The notes under the pieces: model-generated | The model's database searches: none | Seen by the model: the letters and a program-made list of their open reading frames with translations, nothing else | Told to the model about the DNA's origin: nothing | In this document: in pieces, positions 8,262 through 17,390 of the stretch | Position numbering within the stretch: the stretch's first letter is position 1 | Layout: every line of letters begins with the position of its first letter | Program-made: the position numbers and the translations under genes | From: Ostreococcus mediterraneus | Lineage: Eukaryota; Chlorophyta; Mamiellophyceae; Mamiellales; Bathycoccaceae | Direction of reading: 5' to 3' | Length of the DNA stretch: 64,000 nt | Assembly: GCA_012295225.1 (NCBI GenBank) | Contig: WMKK01000009.1 | Coordinates: 18,308-82,307, forward strand

Positions 8262-9839
8262 CTAAGCTTTGCTATCTTCTACTGCGACCAAGGTGGTATC
8301 GTCATCCACGGACGCATACACCGCAGTCAACGCATCGCGCGCTAAAACTCTACGCTCGCGGTTTTGCCACTTTTCAACATTCAGCGCGAGCGGCGTCGCC
8401 ACCATGGCAAAGGCGACGATGTTGGTGTAATCACGCAACGCTCCGTCGGTCGGGTCGAACCAAGGCGATAAATATAAACTCAACCCACGCACGCCACTAG
8501 CCACGGCCAAGGAAAGCAACGCAACTTTGGTGATGAATATCCCGTCGTTATCTTCGGCCCAAAGTTTGGTGCCAAAATTCTCTACGTCGAAATCCCACCA
8601 CGACGTTTCACCTTCGTCCACGACGAGTTCATCAATGGATTGCGACGACGTGGCGAGCAAGGCGGCGAGTCTGTCGTCATCCTCGTTACGTTCGCGCCCA
8701 ACTCCGGCGAGTTCACCCGCGGCGACGCACATGCCGACGTTGCCCATCATCGTAAACGCGCCTTGCGCGGCGACGAGCCAATCCAGGCTGCTTACGTTGC
8801 CAAAAAAGTGCTGCGTAATGGCGCAAATCCCGCTCGCATGCAGCGGCAACATGCCCCACGTCAGCGTTCGCCACCCTCGATTGTTTCCTCGATCGCGCTC
8901 GGCGTAATCCCACACCAAGCCCATGGCTAATAACCACTCCACCAGACTGAAAATGTGCACGCCCCACGTCGGGACGCTCAGCGCGTTTGCCGCCGGACGC
9001 GGCAAACCCAAGAATGCCGAGCTCGCTGACTCGAACTCGTCTCCCCATGACCGAAAGGCATCGACAGCGGTGTGTAATACCACGGGCGCCGTATCAGGCA
9101 CGATTAAGAGACGTTCGTCGAGGGATAACAACAACGACGTCGCTAACAATCCCACGCCGGCAAACGCTTCGACGACGCGGCCCGGACGACCAACCAACGG
9201 CGCCTGTACCACCCTCGACGTCTTCGTCGCGCTCGCGCGTTCATTACCTCGTCGCACCGCGCGTTCATCACGAAACGCGAGCAATATCCTCAAGTTCGTC
9301 AAGCTAATCGCCGATTGAATGAGAAAATGAAACGCGTCAATGTTACTCAACACTTCCCCGTACGCGCTCTTCGTGTACGCCTCGGCGGGTATGGACACAA
9401 TCACAAACAACAGCAACGTTGCAAACGCCTGATTCATCTCTTCCGTACTCGACTCGGCATCATTCAATCGCTTTAAAAACAATAAATACGGCGCCACGGA
9501 GAACGCAAACAACGGAGACGCCGCGCTCCACCAAAAACTATGCCCGTCAAACACCGCGTCTCGTATGCTCGTCGCGCTCAGCGCCCCTAGTCCGTCCAAC
9601 GACGACGACGACGACGACGCCTGTGACGACGCAACGTCAAACACCACCGACAACGACGACGACGACGACGACGTCACCACCGCCGTCGACACCGCCGCCA
9701 CCGCCGCATCGACGACGATATCATCCCATCCAGCGCGCACCGCGCGCGCGCATCCACGCCCGCGACGCGCGCGCCGCCCCACGCGCGCCGCCCGCGACGC
9801 CGTCGACGACGACCACGCCCGCACCCTCACCGCCATCAT
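8262..9839 (-). CDS. Plastid membrane protein with DUF3593 and DUF2499 (Ycf49-like) regions
   Basis: 525 residues from ATG 9839 (or 524 from 9836). The frame extends upstream only to a GTG. The Arg/Ala-rich N-terminus resembles a chloroplast transit peptide. A hydrophobic block (FDGHSFWW through SALTNLRILLAF-like sequence, about 90-190) resembles DUF3593. A second block beginning PTWGVHIFSLVEWLLAM (about 280-400) matches DUF2499, the family of cyanobacterial and plastid Ycf49. A third hydrophobic region follows near 435-500. Both domains are cyanobacterium-derived membrane proteins of unknown biochemistry, here on one polypeptide. The family call is from remembered motifs. Confidence 0.7.
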   Translation of the reverse strand: MMAVRVRAWSSSTASRAARVGRRARRGRGCARAVRAGWDDIVVDAAVAAVSTAVVTSSSSSSLSVVFDVASSQASSSSSSLDGLGALSATSIRDAVFDGHSFWWSAASPLFAFSVAPYLLFLKRLNDAESSTEEMNQAFATLLLFVIVSIPAEAYTKSAYGEVLSNIDAFHFLIQSAISLTNLRILLAFRDERAVRRGNERASATKTSRVVQAPLVGRPGRVVEAFAGVGLLATSLLLSLDERLLIVPDTAPVVLHTAVDAFRSWGDEFESASSAFLGLPRPAANALSVPTWGVHIFSLVEWLLAMGLVWDYAERDRGNNRGWRTLTWGMLPLHASGICAITQHFFGNVSSLDWLVAAQGAFTMMGNVGMCVAAGELAGVGRERNEDDDRLAALLATSSQSIDELVVDEGETSWWDFDVENFGTKLWAEDNDGIFITKVALLSLAVASGVRGLSLYLSPWFDPTDGALRDYTNIVAFAMVATPLALNVEKWQNRERRVLARDALTAVYASVDDDTTLVAVEDSKA

Positions 9840-10160
9840 CGTCCTCGACCGTCGTCGTCGCACGCCTCGATCGCGAAGCGACGCACCGCGCGCGGCGTCG
9901 TCGTGTGGCGCCGCGACGACGGACCACGGACCTCGAGGGTTTAGGGCCTATACCCTATACCCTAATCACTGACGTCGTCGTCGTCTATTGCGTAGTGAGA
10001 GCTCGAATCACCTCAAGACATCGAAATTTCACGCGCGCATGAGGGACGACTAGGCTACGAGTGTACTTATATATGGTACCACGTGCACTCGGACTGATGG
10101 CGGTCTGATGGCGGTCCGGCCCGCAGAGGGGAACCGACGACCGACGCGACGACGACCGCA

Positions 10161-10188
10161 CACGACGACGACGACGACGACGACGACG
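10161..10188 (+). repeat. (ACG)n trinucleotide microsatellite
   Basis: Uninterrupted ACG triplets of about nine units, followed after a short break by more GAC triplets to about 10203. Such runs are common in this GC-rich sequence. Confidence 0.8.
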
Positions 10189-10265
10189 GTCGACGACGAC
10201 GAGGTCGAACGCGCGCGCGGGTGTGGGGTGTATTTCTTCGCGACGACCGCGCGGGTGGACGTCGC

Positions 10266-10291
10266 GGAGGCGGAGGCGGAGGCGGAGGCGG
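10266..10291 (+). repeat. GGAGGC hexanucleotide repeat, possible G-quadruplex tract
   Basis: Four consecutive GGAGGC units ending GG, giving many closely spaced GG pairs on the plus strand about 110 bp before the start at 10403. A two-tier quadruplex is possible but unproven. Confidence 0.6.
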
Positions 10292-10402
10292 TGTCCGCGC
10301 GCATCGCGAATTGGTCGTTTCGCGTGCGCTGGTGATTGATTCATCGCATCAATCGTCGACCGACGCGCGTCGAAGAATCGACACAGTGGTGGTGTGGCGT
10401 AT

Positions 10403-12445
10403 ATGATGACGACGATGATGACGCCGGTGCGTGTGTGTGGTAGTCGCGGTGCGTCGCGTCGCGGGTGCGTCGCGTCGGGGGATTATCGCGCGCGCCGCGC
10501 GCGCGCTCGCCAGGCGGCGTCTCGAGCGATGACGACGATGATGTCTCGATCGACGGTGGCGGTGGTGAAACCCGTGACGATGGGTCGTGGTGTGATGATG
10601 GGACGTGTGTCGATGGGTGTGGTGCGCGCGCAGGCGGTGTTCAGTGAGGGAGGGATATTAGGTGAGAGCACGTCGAAGATGACGGCGCAGGCGATGGATG
10701 CGTTTGACGAACAAGCCGAGCCTTTGTTCTACCGCGAAGGACAGGTGTGGCGAAGCGGTGTTGGTAAGGCGAGTAAGTTTACAGCGTTGTGGTGTGGAGT
10801 GTTGGGTGTGGCTCAGGCGCTGTTTAGAGTTGTTAGCGCGCCATCGATGGCGAATTTCTTTGAGGCGGTGGGCGACGGCATGATTTTGACATTCATCGTC
10901 GCTCCAGCGGCGGCGGCACTCTTGGCGTTCGTCGTGCAACGCTGGAGCGCATTGCGGTTGAAATTCGGTGCGACGCGATTACCATACACCATCAGCCCGT
11001 ATGCCGATCGCAAAGCGTCGCCGAAGCAGCGCGCGGCGTTGTTCGCCACGGCGTTCAAGGCGCGCCAGAGGCACAGGAATTTCGCCAAAGTCAAAGCCGC
11101 ACGGACGTACGCGAGTGAAGTCGCCTCGCAATTTGCGACGACGGCGATTGAAGCACCGCGTCGTGTGCTCGCTGTCGCACTTGGGCTCAAGGCGTTTTCC
11201 ATCGCGAACGTGTCTTCGATGAATCAAACGCTCGACGCGTTGCTGCTCTTTACTTTGGGCGTCGCCGCGGTGAGCGTAAACTTACTCGAGCGTCGCCGTG
11301 GACCGGGGCAGATGCGCAAAGAAATGTTATTCGTCGAACAAGAGTATTTAAAAGTACAAACGAAAGGAACGTTTCTGTGCCGCTGGGCGAGTGACCCTTA
11401 CGAGGAGCCCGGGGAGCGAAACGCGATGTCGAGCGACAAGGCGTTGACCAACGCGTCCGTTGCAGATGCGCTCGGAACTTCGTGTGAAAAGATTGGCATT
11501 GGAATAGAAACATCCATGGCTCTTGTTTTGGACGCCGCCGACGGACGGACGAGTAAAGAGTTGATGTCAAAAGGAGTGCCGCCGAGTTCGATTTGGGTGC
11601 CAAATATTTACACGCACGTCGTGCACTCGTTACGCAAGGATGTAGGTGTCAACGCCGTGGCGACCAAGGTTGAAGGATTCCTCGCATCGCGTGATCCCCG
11701 AGAGACACAGTTACAGGTGATTTACTTGGATCACTGCGGTTCAGTCATGACTCGGACGCAGCAGTTGTGGGATGTATTTTCGCGCCATGCGGTGGCGGAT
11801 GGTGGCGTTATAGCGGTGACGTTTAGCACGCGTGGCAAGCGAGAGGGCTGGACAAAGTCAGCGGCCGTCCAGCTTGCGGCAAAGGCGATTGTCGAAGCAG
11901 CAGAGATTCATGGTTACGTTCTCGAAGGAAATGCGGCGCCAAACATTCCCGGGCTCGTCGATTACACGGTTTCGGTGCCCGCGGTGCTCGGAGAGAGTGC
12001 GGATGTGTCGACGACAGCCGTCGATGCCGCCAAAATGCTCCGCGATAACGCCGAAGTAATCGCTGAAGCTATTGAGATCGATGATGACGGCGTCATCGCC
12101 ACTGCATTAGCGCTTTGGTTGAAGGATACTGAGGTATCAAACGATTCGGATGCGGCGTTGGAGACGGGCAAGGACAAGCGTCGGCGTAAACTCGTCGACG
12201 ATGTCACCAAACGCTCGCTTGAACGATTTAAAGATGGACAAAAACCAATGCAAAGTGACTCGAAAGCGCTTCGTTCACTCGCGCGCGAGGTTGTCGACGC
12301 ATCAAAGAAATCCGCTGAGTTGCGCAACCCGACACCGATGGACGCGTCAAAGAACCAAACAGTTGAGCGCACGTACCCCAAGAGCCTGTACCTTTACAAC
12401 ACTCTGATGTTTTTTGTCTTCCGCGTGCGCGTTGCCGAAGACTAA
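10403..12445 (+). CDS. Unidentified plastid-type protein with a degenerate methyltransferase-like region
   Basis: 681 residues from ATG 10403 (the frame extends upstream only to a GTG at 10394). The first 80 or so residues are Arg/Ala/Met-rich without acidic residues, like a chloroplast transit peptide. Hydrophobic stretches near 125-145, 155-180 and 245-295 suggest membrane association. The middle (about 350-530) alternates strands and helices, with VLDAADGRTSKEL, VIYLDHCGSV and GGVIAVTFSTRGK. This is the layout of a class I SAM-methyltransferase fold, but without a clear glycine-rich motif I. The C-terminal 120 residues are charged. I do not recognise the family, and the methyltransferase resemblance is an impression only. 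Confidence 0.7.
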   Translation: MMTTMMTPVRVCGSRGASRRGCVASGDYRARRARARQAASRAMTTMMSRSTVAVVKPVTMGRGVMMGRVSMGVVRAQAVFSEGGILGESTSKMTAQAMDAFDEQAEPLFYREGQVWRSGVGKASKFTALWCGVLGVAQALFRVVSAPSMANFFEAVGDGMILTFIVAPAAAALLAFVVQRWSALRLKFGATRLPYTISPYADRKASPKQRAALFATAFKARQRHRNFAKVKAARTYASEVASQFATTAIEAPRRVLAVALGLKAFSIANVSSMNQTLDALLLFTLGVAAVSVNLLERRRGPGQMRKEMLFVEQEYLKVQTKGTFLCRWASDPYEEPGERNAMSSDKALTNASVADALGTSCEKIGIGIETSMALVLDAADGRTSKELMSKGVPPSSIWVPNIYTHVVHSLRKDVGVNAVATKVEGFLASRDPRETQLQVIYLDHCGSVMTRTQQLWDVFSRHAVADGGVIAVTFSTRGKREGWTKSAAVQLAAKAIVEAAEIHGYVLEGNAAPNIPGLVDYTVSVPAVLGESADVSTTAVDAAKMLRDNAEVIAEAIEIDDDGVIATALALWLKDTEVSNDSDAALETGKDKRRRKLVDDVTKRSLERFKDGQKPMQSDSKALRSLAREVVDASKKSAELRNPTPMDASKNQTVERTYPKSLYLYNTLMFFVFRVRVAED

Positions 12446-12535
12446 TAATGACAGCGCATTGTAATAGTTTCACTCTGTAATTCTATTTGAGCTCGCACGC
12501 CTCCAACCATTTTCCTCACAACGAGTCCTCGCGCG

Positions 12536-13681
12536 ATGGCGTCTTACGCGCATCCTACCGTGATCACACGCCTATCCACGGCACGCACGACTCACGGGCC
12601 ATCATCATCGGTGTCAGCAGTCTCGCGACGCGTATCGTGTAAGGCTTCATCGAGTGCAAACGGCGAAAGTCAAGATGTGGTTTCTGGTGATGTGTGCGTG
12701 AGCCGTCGCGCCGCCGTGCTCGCGAGCTTGGCTTCGGCCACATCTCTGGTCGCCGCAGGCGACGCCAGCGCTGGCGAAGTTCTCGATGGATTGATTAAGT
12801 ATCGCGACGACGCCAAGGCGGCGTACGAAGCTGAGCCCGATGATGAAGTGTTGAAAGGGCAGTTGAACTTTTTCGAGAAGCAAGTGGACAAGACGCGTGC
12901 CAACGCCGAGTTTCTCGACGCGCTCGCGCCGCGAGTGAAATCCGGAGTGGAAAACTACACTGGGGCCATGACGTTCCAGGTGCAAGACGTGGCGATGGAG
13001 GTTGATTTTTGGACCAAGGCGTGTGGGATGAGAGTGACGAGCGACGTCGGAAGCGGAGCGGAGCGGGTGGCGACGCTCGCGTACGGGCAGACGAGCTTGT
13101 ATGCCGATGATGGCGGGAAAGCGGCATTAGTGATAAAGCAAAGTACTAAACCACCGTCTGCAGAAGGCGAACGCACGACGGATGTTGGAAACATATTGAG
13201 CTATATACAGATTACCGTTCCCTTTGGACTGCGCGTTTCGCAAATTTATGAAAGCGGCGGCGATTTATTGTATGGGTTTGGATATTTCGACATGCGCTCG
13301 CCCGGGGGTATTCCAGTGCGCGGTCAGGTGGCGACGCGTCGCGATCCGCTCGAGGTCGTGGCGCTGAATGTGAAGAACGTGAAAGAAGCTGAGAAGGCGC
13401 TCGTCGCAAAATTTGGTTACGTCGCCGTCAAACCGCTCGACACAAACAAATACGCCCCGAAAAGCCCATTGGGTTCGCGCCTATTAGCGTTTAGCTCGCC
13501 AACAAAAACACTCGGTATTCTTTTACAGCCATCGCGTGAGAATTTACGCCGTGGTAACGTGTTCGATGGCATCACCGTAGTCTCAGGCGCGGACGTCTTC
13601 GCCGACGCCGACGTCTTCGCCGACGTTCCATTCTTTTCTCAATCCTTAGACGCCTTCCAACGCGCCCCGGGTGCGTCGTAA
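12536..13681 (+). CDS. Thylakoid-lumen precursor with glyoxalase/VOC-like fold
   Basis: 381 residues from ATG 12536. A Ser/Thr/Arg-rich transit peptide (about 1-50) is followed by a twin-arginine lumenal signal: SRRAAVLASLASATSLVAAG, then ASA at the probable cleavage site near residue 80. The mature part begins with a helical segment (YRDDAKAAYE). It continues as two betaalphabetabetabeta-like modules typical of vicinal-oxygen-chelate proteins (TFQVQDVAMEVDFWTKACGMRVTSD near 145-170; VVALNVKNVKEAEKALVAKFGY near 280-300). Metal ligands of true glyoxalase I are not obvious. The C-terminus holds a duplicated ADVFAD motif. Targeting to the lumen by the Tat route is well supported; enzymatic activity is not. 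Confidence 0.8.
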   Translation: MASYAHPTVITRLSTARTTHGPSSSVSAVSRRVSCKASSSANGESQDVVSGDVCVSRRAAVLASLASATSLVAAGDASAGEVLDGLIKYRDDAKAAYEAEPDDEVLKGQLNFFEKQVDKTRANAEFLDALAPRVKSGVENYTGAMTFQVQDVAMEVDFWTKACGMRVTSDVGSGAERVATLAYGQTSLYADDGGKAALVIKQSTKPPSAEGERTTDVGNILSYIQITVPFGLRVSQIYESGGDLLYGFGYFDMRSPGGIPVRGQVATRRDPLEVVALNVKNVKEAEKALVAKFGYVAVKPLDTNKYAPKSPLGSRLLAFSSPTKTLGILLQPSRENLRRGNVFDGITVVSGADVFADADVFADVPFFSQSLDAFQRAPGAS

Positions 13682-14038
13682 TCTAGCCTCATCACATTTA
13701 TTACATATCTTTCACGTGTGCACATCACACGTTTTATACCACGAATGACGACGTCATCGCGTACGCGCGTAGGCGCCCTCGAGCGAGCAAATGTCACCAA
13801 CAGGGTGCCAACGTCGTGGTTTTTCGGGGCATTTACCCCTCGTCGTGATCCATAGTGACGTCATGATTTAACGAAAAAGTGCACATCCGGGTGTTTCACG
13901 AGGGACCGATAAAACCTGAAAACCCAATGATGGATGTAATCAACATTCAAATACGACCATGGCCAACCCGCGCGCGCCCCGACGTCACCGCCGCCGCGCG
14001 CGCGCGTCGTCACAGTGCGACGACGACACATCATTACC
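13682..14038. promoter_or_regulatory. PDX1 upstream region with CRE-type palindromes
   Basis: 357 bp without a gene. ATGACG-A-CGTCAT (13745-13757) and the perfect CRE/bZIP palindrome TGACGTCA (13856-13863) are present. The second lies 176 bp before the PDX1 ATG and is flanked by GTG..CAT. A role for bZIP factors is inference. Confidence 0.45.
13856..13863. promoter_or_regulatory. TGACGTCA bZIP/CRE palindrome
   Basis: Exact 8-bp palindrome in the gap upstream of PDX1. This is the consensus site of CREB/TGA-type bZIP proteins. By chance it should occur about once per window of this size, so position is the main argument. Confidence 0.35.
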
Positions 14039-15229
14039 ATGTCTACCGAGACCGAACGAAGCTCCTTCGCCGTGAAGGCGGGATTAGCGCAGGTATGTTT
14101 CTATTGATACGCGTCGCGTGCGCATCGCGGGTTCGATCGCGTCGAGCCGAGCGGCACGGTGCGACGAACGATGGATGGATGATGGATGACGTCCGCTCTA
14201 GGTTGGGATTAGCGCGCGCGCGTGCGTTGGGCTGTACGCGCGCGCGCGCTCGAGCGCTGTGCGCGAAAGATGGCGACACGCGTGAAAGATAAATTTTATG
14301 TGTGCGTTCGAGCGCGCCGAGGGGCGTTGGATGCGCGCGTGATGACTCGCGACTGACGGAATGATGTGCGCGTGGCTGCGTTTCGTGAGCAGATGTTGAA
14401 GGGTGGCGTCATCATGGACGTGGTGAACGTTGAACAAGCGCGTATTGCCGAGGAGGCTGGTGCCGTTGCGGTTATGGCGCTCGAACGCGTGCCGGCGGAC
14501 ATCCGTAAGGATGGTGGCGTGGCGCGCATGAGCGACCCGACGATGATTAAGGCTATTAAGGAAGCGGTGACGATTCCGGTGATGGCCAAGGCGCGCATCG
14601 GGCACTTTGTTGAAGCCCAAGTCCTCGAGGCGGTTGGCATTGACTACATCGATGAATCTGAAGTTTTGACTCCGGCTGATGAAATTAACCACTTGAACAA
14701 GCACAAGTTTAAGGTTCCCGTGCTCTGCGGTTGCCGCGACTTGGGCGAAGCGCTCCGCCGCATCGCCGAAGGTTGCTCGATGATTCGTACCAAGGGTGAG
14801 GCTGGTACCGGTAACGTTGTCGAAGCCGTGCGTCACTGCCGTGCCGTCATGGGCGACATCCGCCGCTTGTGCGCCATGGATGAAGATGAAGTTTTCGTGT
14901 ACGCCAAGGAAATCCGCGCCCCCCTCGAGCTTGTGCAACAAACGCGCAAACTCGGACGCTTGCCTGTTGTGAACTTCGCCGCTGGCGGTGTCGCCACCCC
15001 GGCGGATGCTGCGTTGATGATGCAACTCGGTATGGATGGTGTGTTCGTTGGTTCTGGTATCTTCAAGTCTGGTGACCCGGCCAAGCGCGCCCGCGCCATT
15101 GTCCAAGCGGTGACGCACTACAACGATCCTAAGATTATCGCTGAAGTGTCCGAAGGTTTGGGTGAAGCCATGGTGGGTATTGACTGCAAGGAAATGCACT
15201 TCGTGTCCTACGCCGCGCGCTCCGAATAA
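14039..15229 (+). CDS. PDX1: Pyridoxal 5'-phosphate synthase, PDX1 subunit
   Basis: Exon 1 is 14039-14092 ([18 protein letters not shown]) and exon 2 is 14393-15229, giving 296 residues. The 300-nt intron has donor GTATGT, branch-like CTGAC at 14353-14357 and acceptor AG at 14391-14392, in phase 0. Without the splice the universal FAVKAGLAQ start of the barrel is lost. The body is a near-perfect PdxS barrel: [31 protein letters not shown] with the catalytic Lys, [20 protein letters not shown] with the second Lys, and [22 protein letters not shown]1 makes PLP from ribose 5-phosphate, glyceraldehyde 3-phosphate and glutamine ammonia supplied by PDX2. Codon use is strongly biased, suggesting high expression. 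Confidence 0.96.
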
Positions 15230-15408
15230 GCGTCTACTCTTATTAATTTAGCAGCTCAAACGTAACACTCCAAATTTTAATCAGCATTTCTTTTGATTGT
15301 ACGACTTTAAACATTTATGGCTCCTCTTGCGACCTTGAGAAAGACATGGATCAACGCACGTGATGTGTGGACTACGAATTGATATGTGTACGTGTTACAA
15401 GTATTCTT

Positions 15409-16500
15409 CTAATCGAATTTCGTTCGGGCAATGCCCACGCGTTTCGTCTTGCGCGCCGAGTCTTTGTGACGCGGCTTTTTCTTTGACGGCGATTTTTCCG
15501 CTGATGCCGGCCTCTTCGTGCCGCGCTTCACGAACGGTTGATTCTTAGCATCCTTCAAAAACTTAGCTTTGCGTTCGAGCTGTTTCTCGTTAAAATGTTT
15601 GGTCTTTTTCGCCGTGTTGGCCGCCTTGCTGGCATCCTTTGTCTTCTTTGTCGCGGTCTTTTCTCGTCGCATGTCCTCCTTTGTCTTATTCGTCACCAAT
15701 AGCGCCTGCGCCGCGCGTTTTGCGCGGTCAGCCTTGAGAAAACCAGGCAAATCTTCATCCCCTTCACCGTCGTCATCGCCGTCACTCGACGATGAGTATC
15801 CGCCGAGCGCCTCGGCATTTTGGGCGCGTAAAGCTCGGGCTCGCGCCTTGCGTTCCTCCTTCTCCTCGCGATTCTTTTCACGCTTCACATCTCCGGTCTC
15901 AGCCCCGATGTCGATGGCGAGTTGTTTCAATATTCCTTTCGACATCGCATCGTGTTCGAATTGACATTCTTCGCCAAATCGGCATCTACCCATGTTTAAC
16001 CAGTCCAAGCACGCGCCACTGCTTCGCGCTTCGTGCACCTTTGTGGCGTATTCCAATCTCGCCGCCTTCTTCGCCTTGTCTCGCTCTTCTCGGCTCTCTC
16101 TTTCGCGCTGATTCGCCTTGACGCGCTCTTTGGCTTCGCGTGCGCGCATTTTAGCCTCAGCAACGCCCTCGCGTCCTCCGGCACGCTCAAACTTTGCGCG
16201 CTGCTTTGTCTTGGTTGCGTCCCACGCTTCGCGCACCTTCAACATCGTCTCCGAGTCTTCCTCCCCACTCACGCGCTCGCACATGCGATCACACACGTTG
16301 AGCATGTGCCCTTTACTGTCTAGCAACCGCGTCGCCTCGACGTGCGCGCTCTCAGCGCGTCCACGCTCGCGAAGCGCGCGCGCCCAAGAGGTGTACTCGC
16401 GAGAGCACTTTATGAGCTTTTGCGCGAACGCCTCGTCGTCGACAATCGATTGTCGCAGAAACACAATGTACGCATTCTTTGCATTCTTCCCTAGCTTCAT
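15409..16500 (-). CDS. CCCH zinc-finger, Lys-rich nuclear protein
   Basis: 363 residues from ATG 16500 (MKLGKNAKNAY). The frame opens further upstream, but only from a GTG and with transit-like sequence. An N-terminal helical domain (about 1-110) has conserved-looking Cys residues (LIKCSREYTSW, LNVCDRMCERV). It is followed by a basic coiled coil and one C-x8-C-x5-C-x3-H finger (CLDWLNMGRCRFGEECQFEH, about 170-190). Then comes an acidic Ser/Asp patch and a long Lys/Arg-rich tail with several bipartite NLS-like stretches (KKKPRHK). Probably an RNA-binding nucleolar or nuclear factor. Specific family not recognised. It converges on PDX1 with 179 bp between stops. Confidence 0.75.
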   Translation of the reverse strand: MKLGKNAKNAYIVFLRQSIVDDEAFAQKLIKCSREYTSWARALRERGRAESAHVEATRLLDSKGHMLNVCDRMCERVSGEEDSETMLKVREAWDATKTKQRAKFERAGGREGVAEAKMRAREAKERVKANQRERESREERDKAKKAARLEYATKVHEARSSGACLDWLNMGRCRFGEECQFEHDAMSKGILKQLAIDIGAETGDVKREKNREEKEERKARARALRAQNAEALGGYSSSSDGDDDGEGDEDLPGFLKADRAKRAAQALLVTNKTKEDMRREKTATKKTKDASKAANTAKKTKHFNEKQLERKAKFLKDAKNQPFVKRGTKRPASAEKSPSKKKPRHKDSARKTKRVGIARTKFD

Positions 16501-16783
16501 CGTGCGCGCGTGCTCGTGTGCGTTTACGCGTGCACCGTCGGCGTCCTTCGAGCTCAAGTGTGAGGACGCGCGCCCGACGGCTGCGCGTCGAGAGAGGTTT
16601 GTTGTTAATATCGCTAAAGTGTTAATGTTACAAGCGCCCGCGACAAAGAATGTGATTCTCAATCGCACGCGCGCCTAGTGTCTGCCGCTATGATTCTCCA
16701 TCGATACAAATAAATACACGTCGCTCCGAATGTCCCGCTCTGCTCTGAATGTCGTCCATGCGAGACGCGCTCGAGCGCCCGCG

Positions 16784-17350
16784 TTACGCCCGAGCGCCGC
16801 GCGCGCCATCCTTTTGTACCAATTGCGCTATTAATTCCGAGCTCGACGCCTTATAATCCAATAATTCCTGTATCAATTCTTTCATATCTCTCATCGTCGA
16901 ATGTTGGGTGTCGATAATCTCACACAACTGCGCGCGTTCCGCCGCCGCATCCGCGCGTCGCTTCTCATCCTTTGCGTTCCCCTTGTCCACTTCCCACCAC
17001 ACCACCCCCCCAGCGACGGCGAACACGAACGCCTCGCCCGCAAACTCCGATGCCGCCTGCAACGCCGCATCCTCACTCATCACCGGCACTTTCGCCGCAA
17101 TCTTCCTCGCCTTACGTCCACCAATGAACCCAGAATCACTCGCCGGCGCATCGCGCATGACGAGCGCCTGCACCGCGTGCGCCTTGCGCGCGGCGTCGAT
17201 GGCGACGGTGCGGAACCACGGCGAGTCGCTGATTCGCGCCTTGAGCGCCTTGGCCAGAGGTTTACTCGCCGTCTTCACCACGAGCGAGAACGCCTTGACG
17301 TAGAACGCCATGGAGCTCAGCGCAATGTGCCGTCGAATGCGACGCGCCAT
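16784..17350 (-). CDS. OPA3-like protein
   Basis: 188 residues from ATG 17350 (MARRIRRHIAL). The longer upstream frame overlaps the 5' end of SF3B1 and is low-complexity, so it is rejected. The order of elements matches OPA3: a basic amphipathic N-terminus, KTASKPLAKALKARISDSPWFRT, a GGRKA.K..PVMSEDAALQAASEFAGEAFVFAVAGG helix pair ending in a hydrophobic segment, then WWE and a coiled-coil tail. OPA3 proteins sit on mitochondrial (or peroxisomal) membranes and affect mitochondrial morphology. The divergent SF3B1 start is only 40 bp away. Confidence 0.8.
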   Translation of the reverse strand: MARRIRRHIALSSMAFYVKAFSLVVKTASKPLAKALKARISDSPWFRTVAIDAARKAHAVQALVMRDAPASDSGFIGGRKARKIAAKVPVMSEDAALQAASEFAGEAFVFAVAGGVVWWEVDKGNAKDEKRRADAAAERAQLCEIIDTQHSTMRDMKELIQELLDYKASSSELIAQLVQKDGARGARA

Positions 17351-17390
17351 TGCGCGGAGTTGCGTGTACGGGGTATACTTGTGACGCACG
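17351..17390. promoter_or_regulatory. 40-bp gap between divergent OPA3-like and SF3B1 starts
   Basis: The two ATG codons are separated by 40 bp, so 5' leaders must be tiny, or transcripts overlap at their 5' ends. No TATA box is obvious beyond GTATAC at about 17370. Confidence 0.5.

Larger units (their letters stand above)
9840..10402. promoter_or_regulatory. Divergent upstream region with telomere-like inverted repeat and simple repeats
   Basis: 563 bp between divergent starts. It holds GGGTTTAGGG at 9937-9946, whose TTAGGG (9941-9946) is mirrored by CCCTAA at 9960-9965. An (ACG)n run lies at about 10161-10188 and a GGAGGC run at about 10266-10291. I see no gene in it. Confidence 0.4.

Noticed and set aside
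14039-14392. Riboswitch in the PDX1 first intron
   Set aside because: Known algal riboswitches (TPP) have conserved CUGAGA and GACGG-type loops in a set order; I found no such pairing here.
14198-15199. 333-codon ORF antisense to PDX1
   Set aside because: Same codon-bias effect; His/Arg-rich translation without family features, fully overlapped by PDX1.
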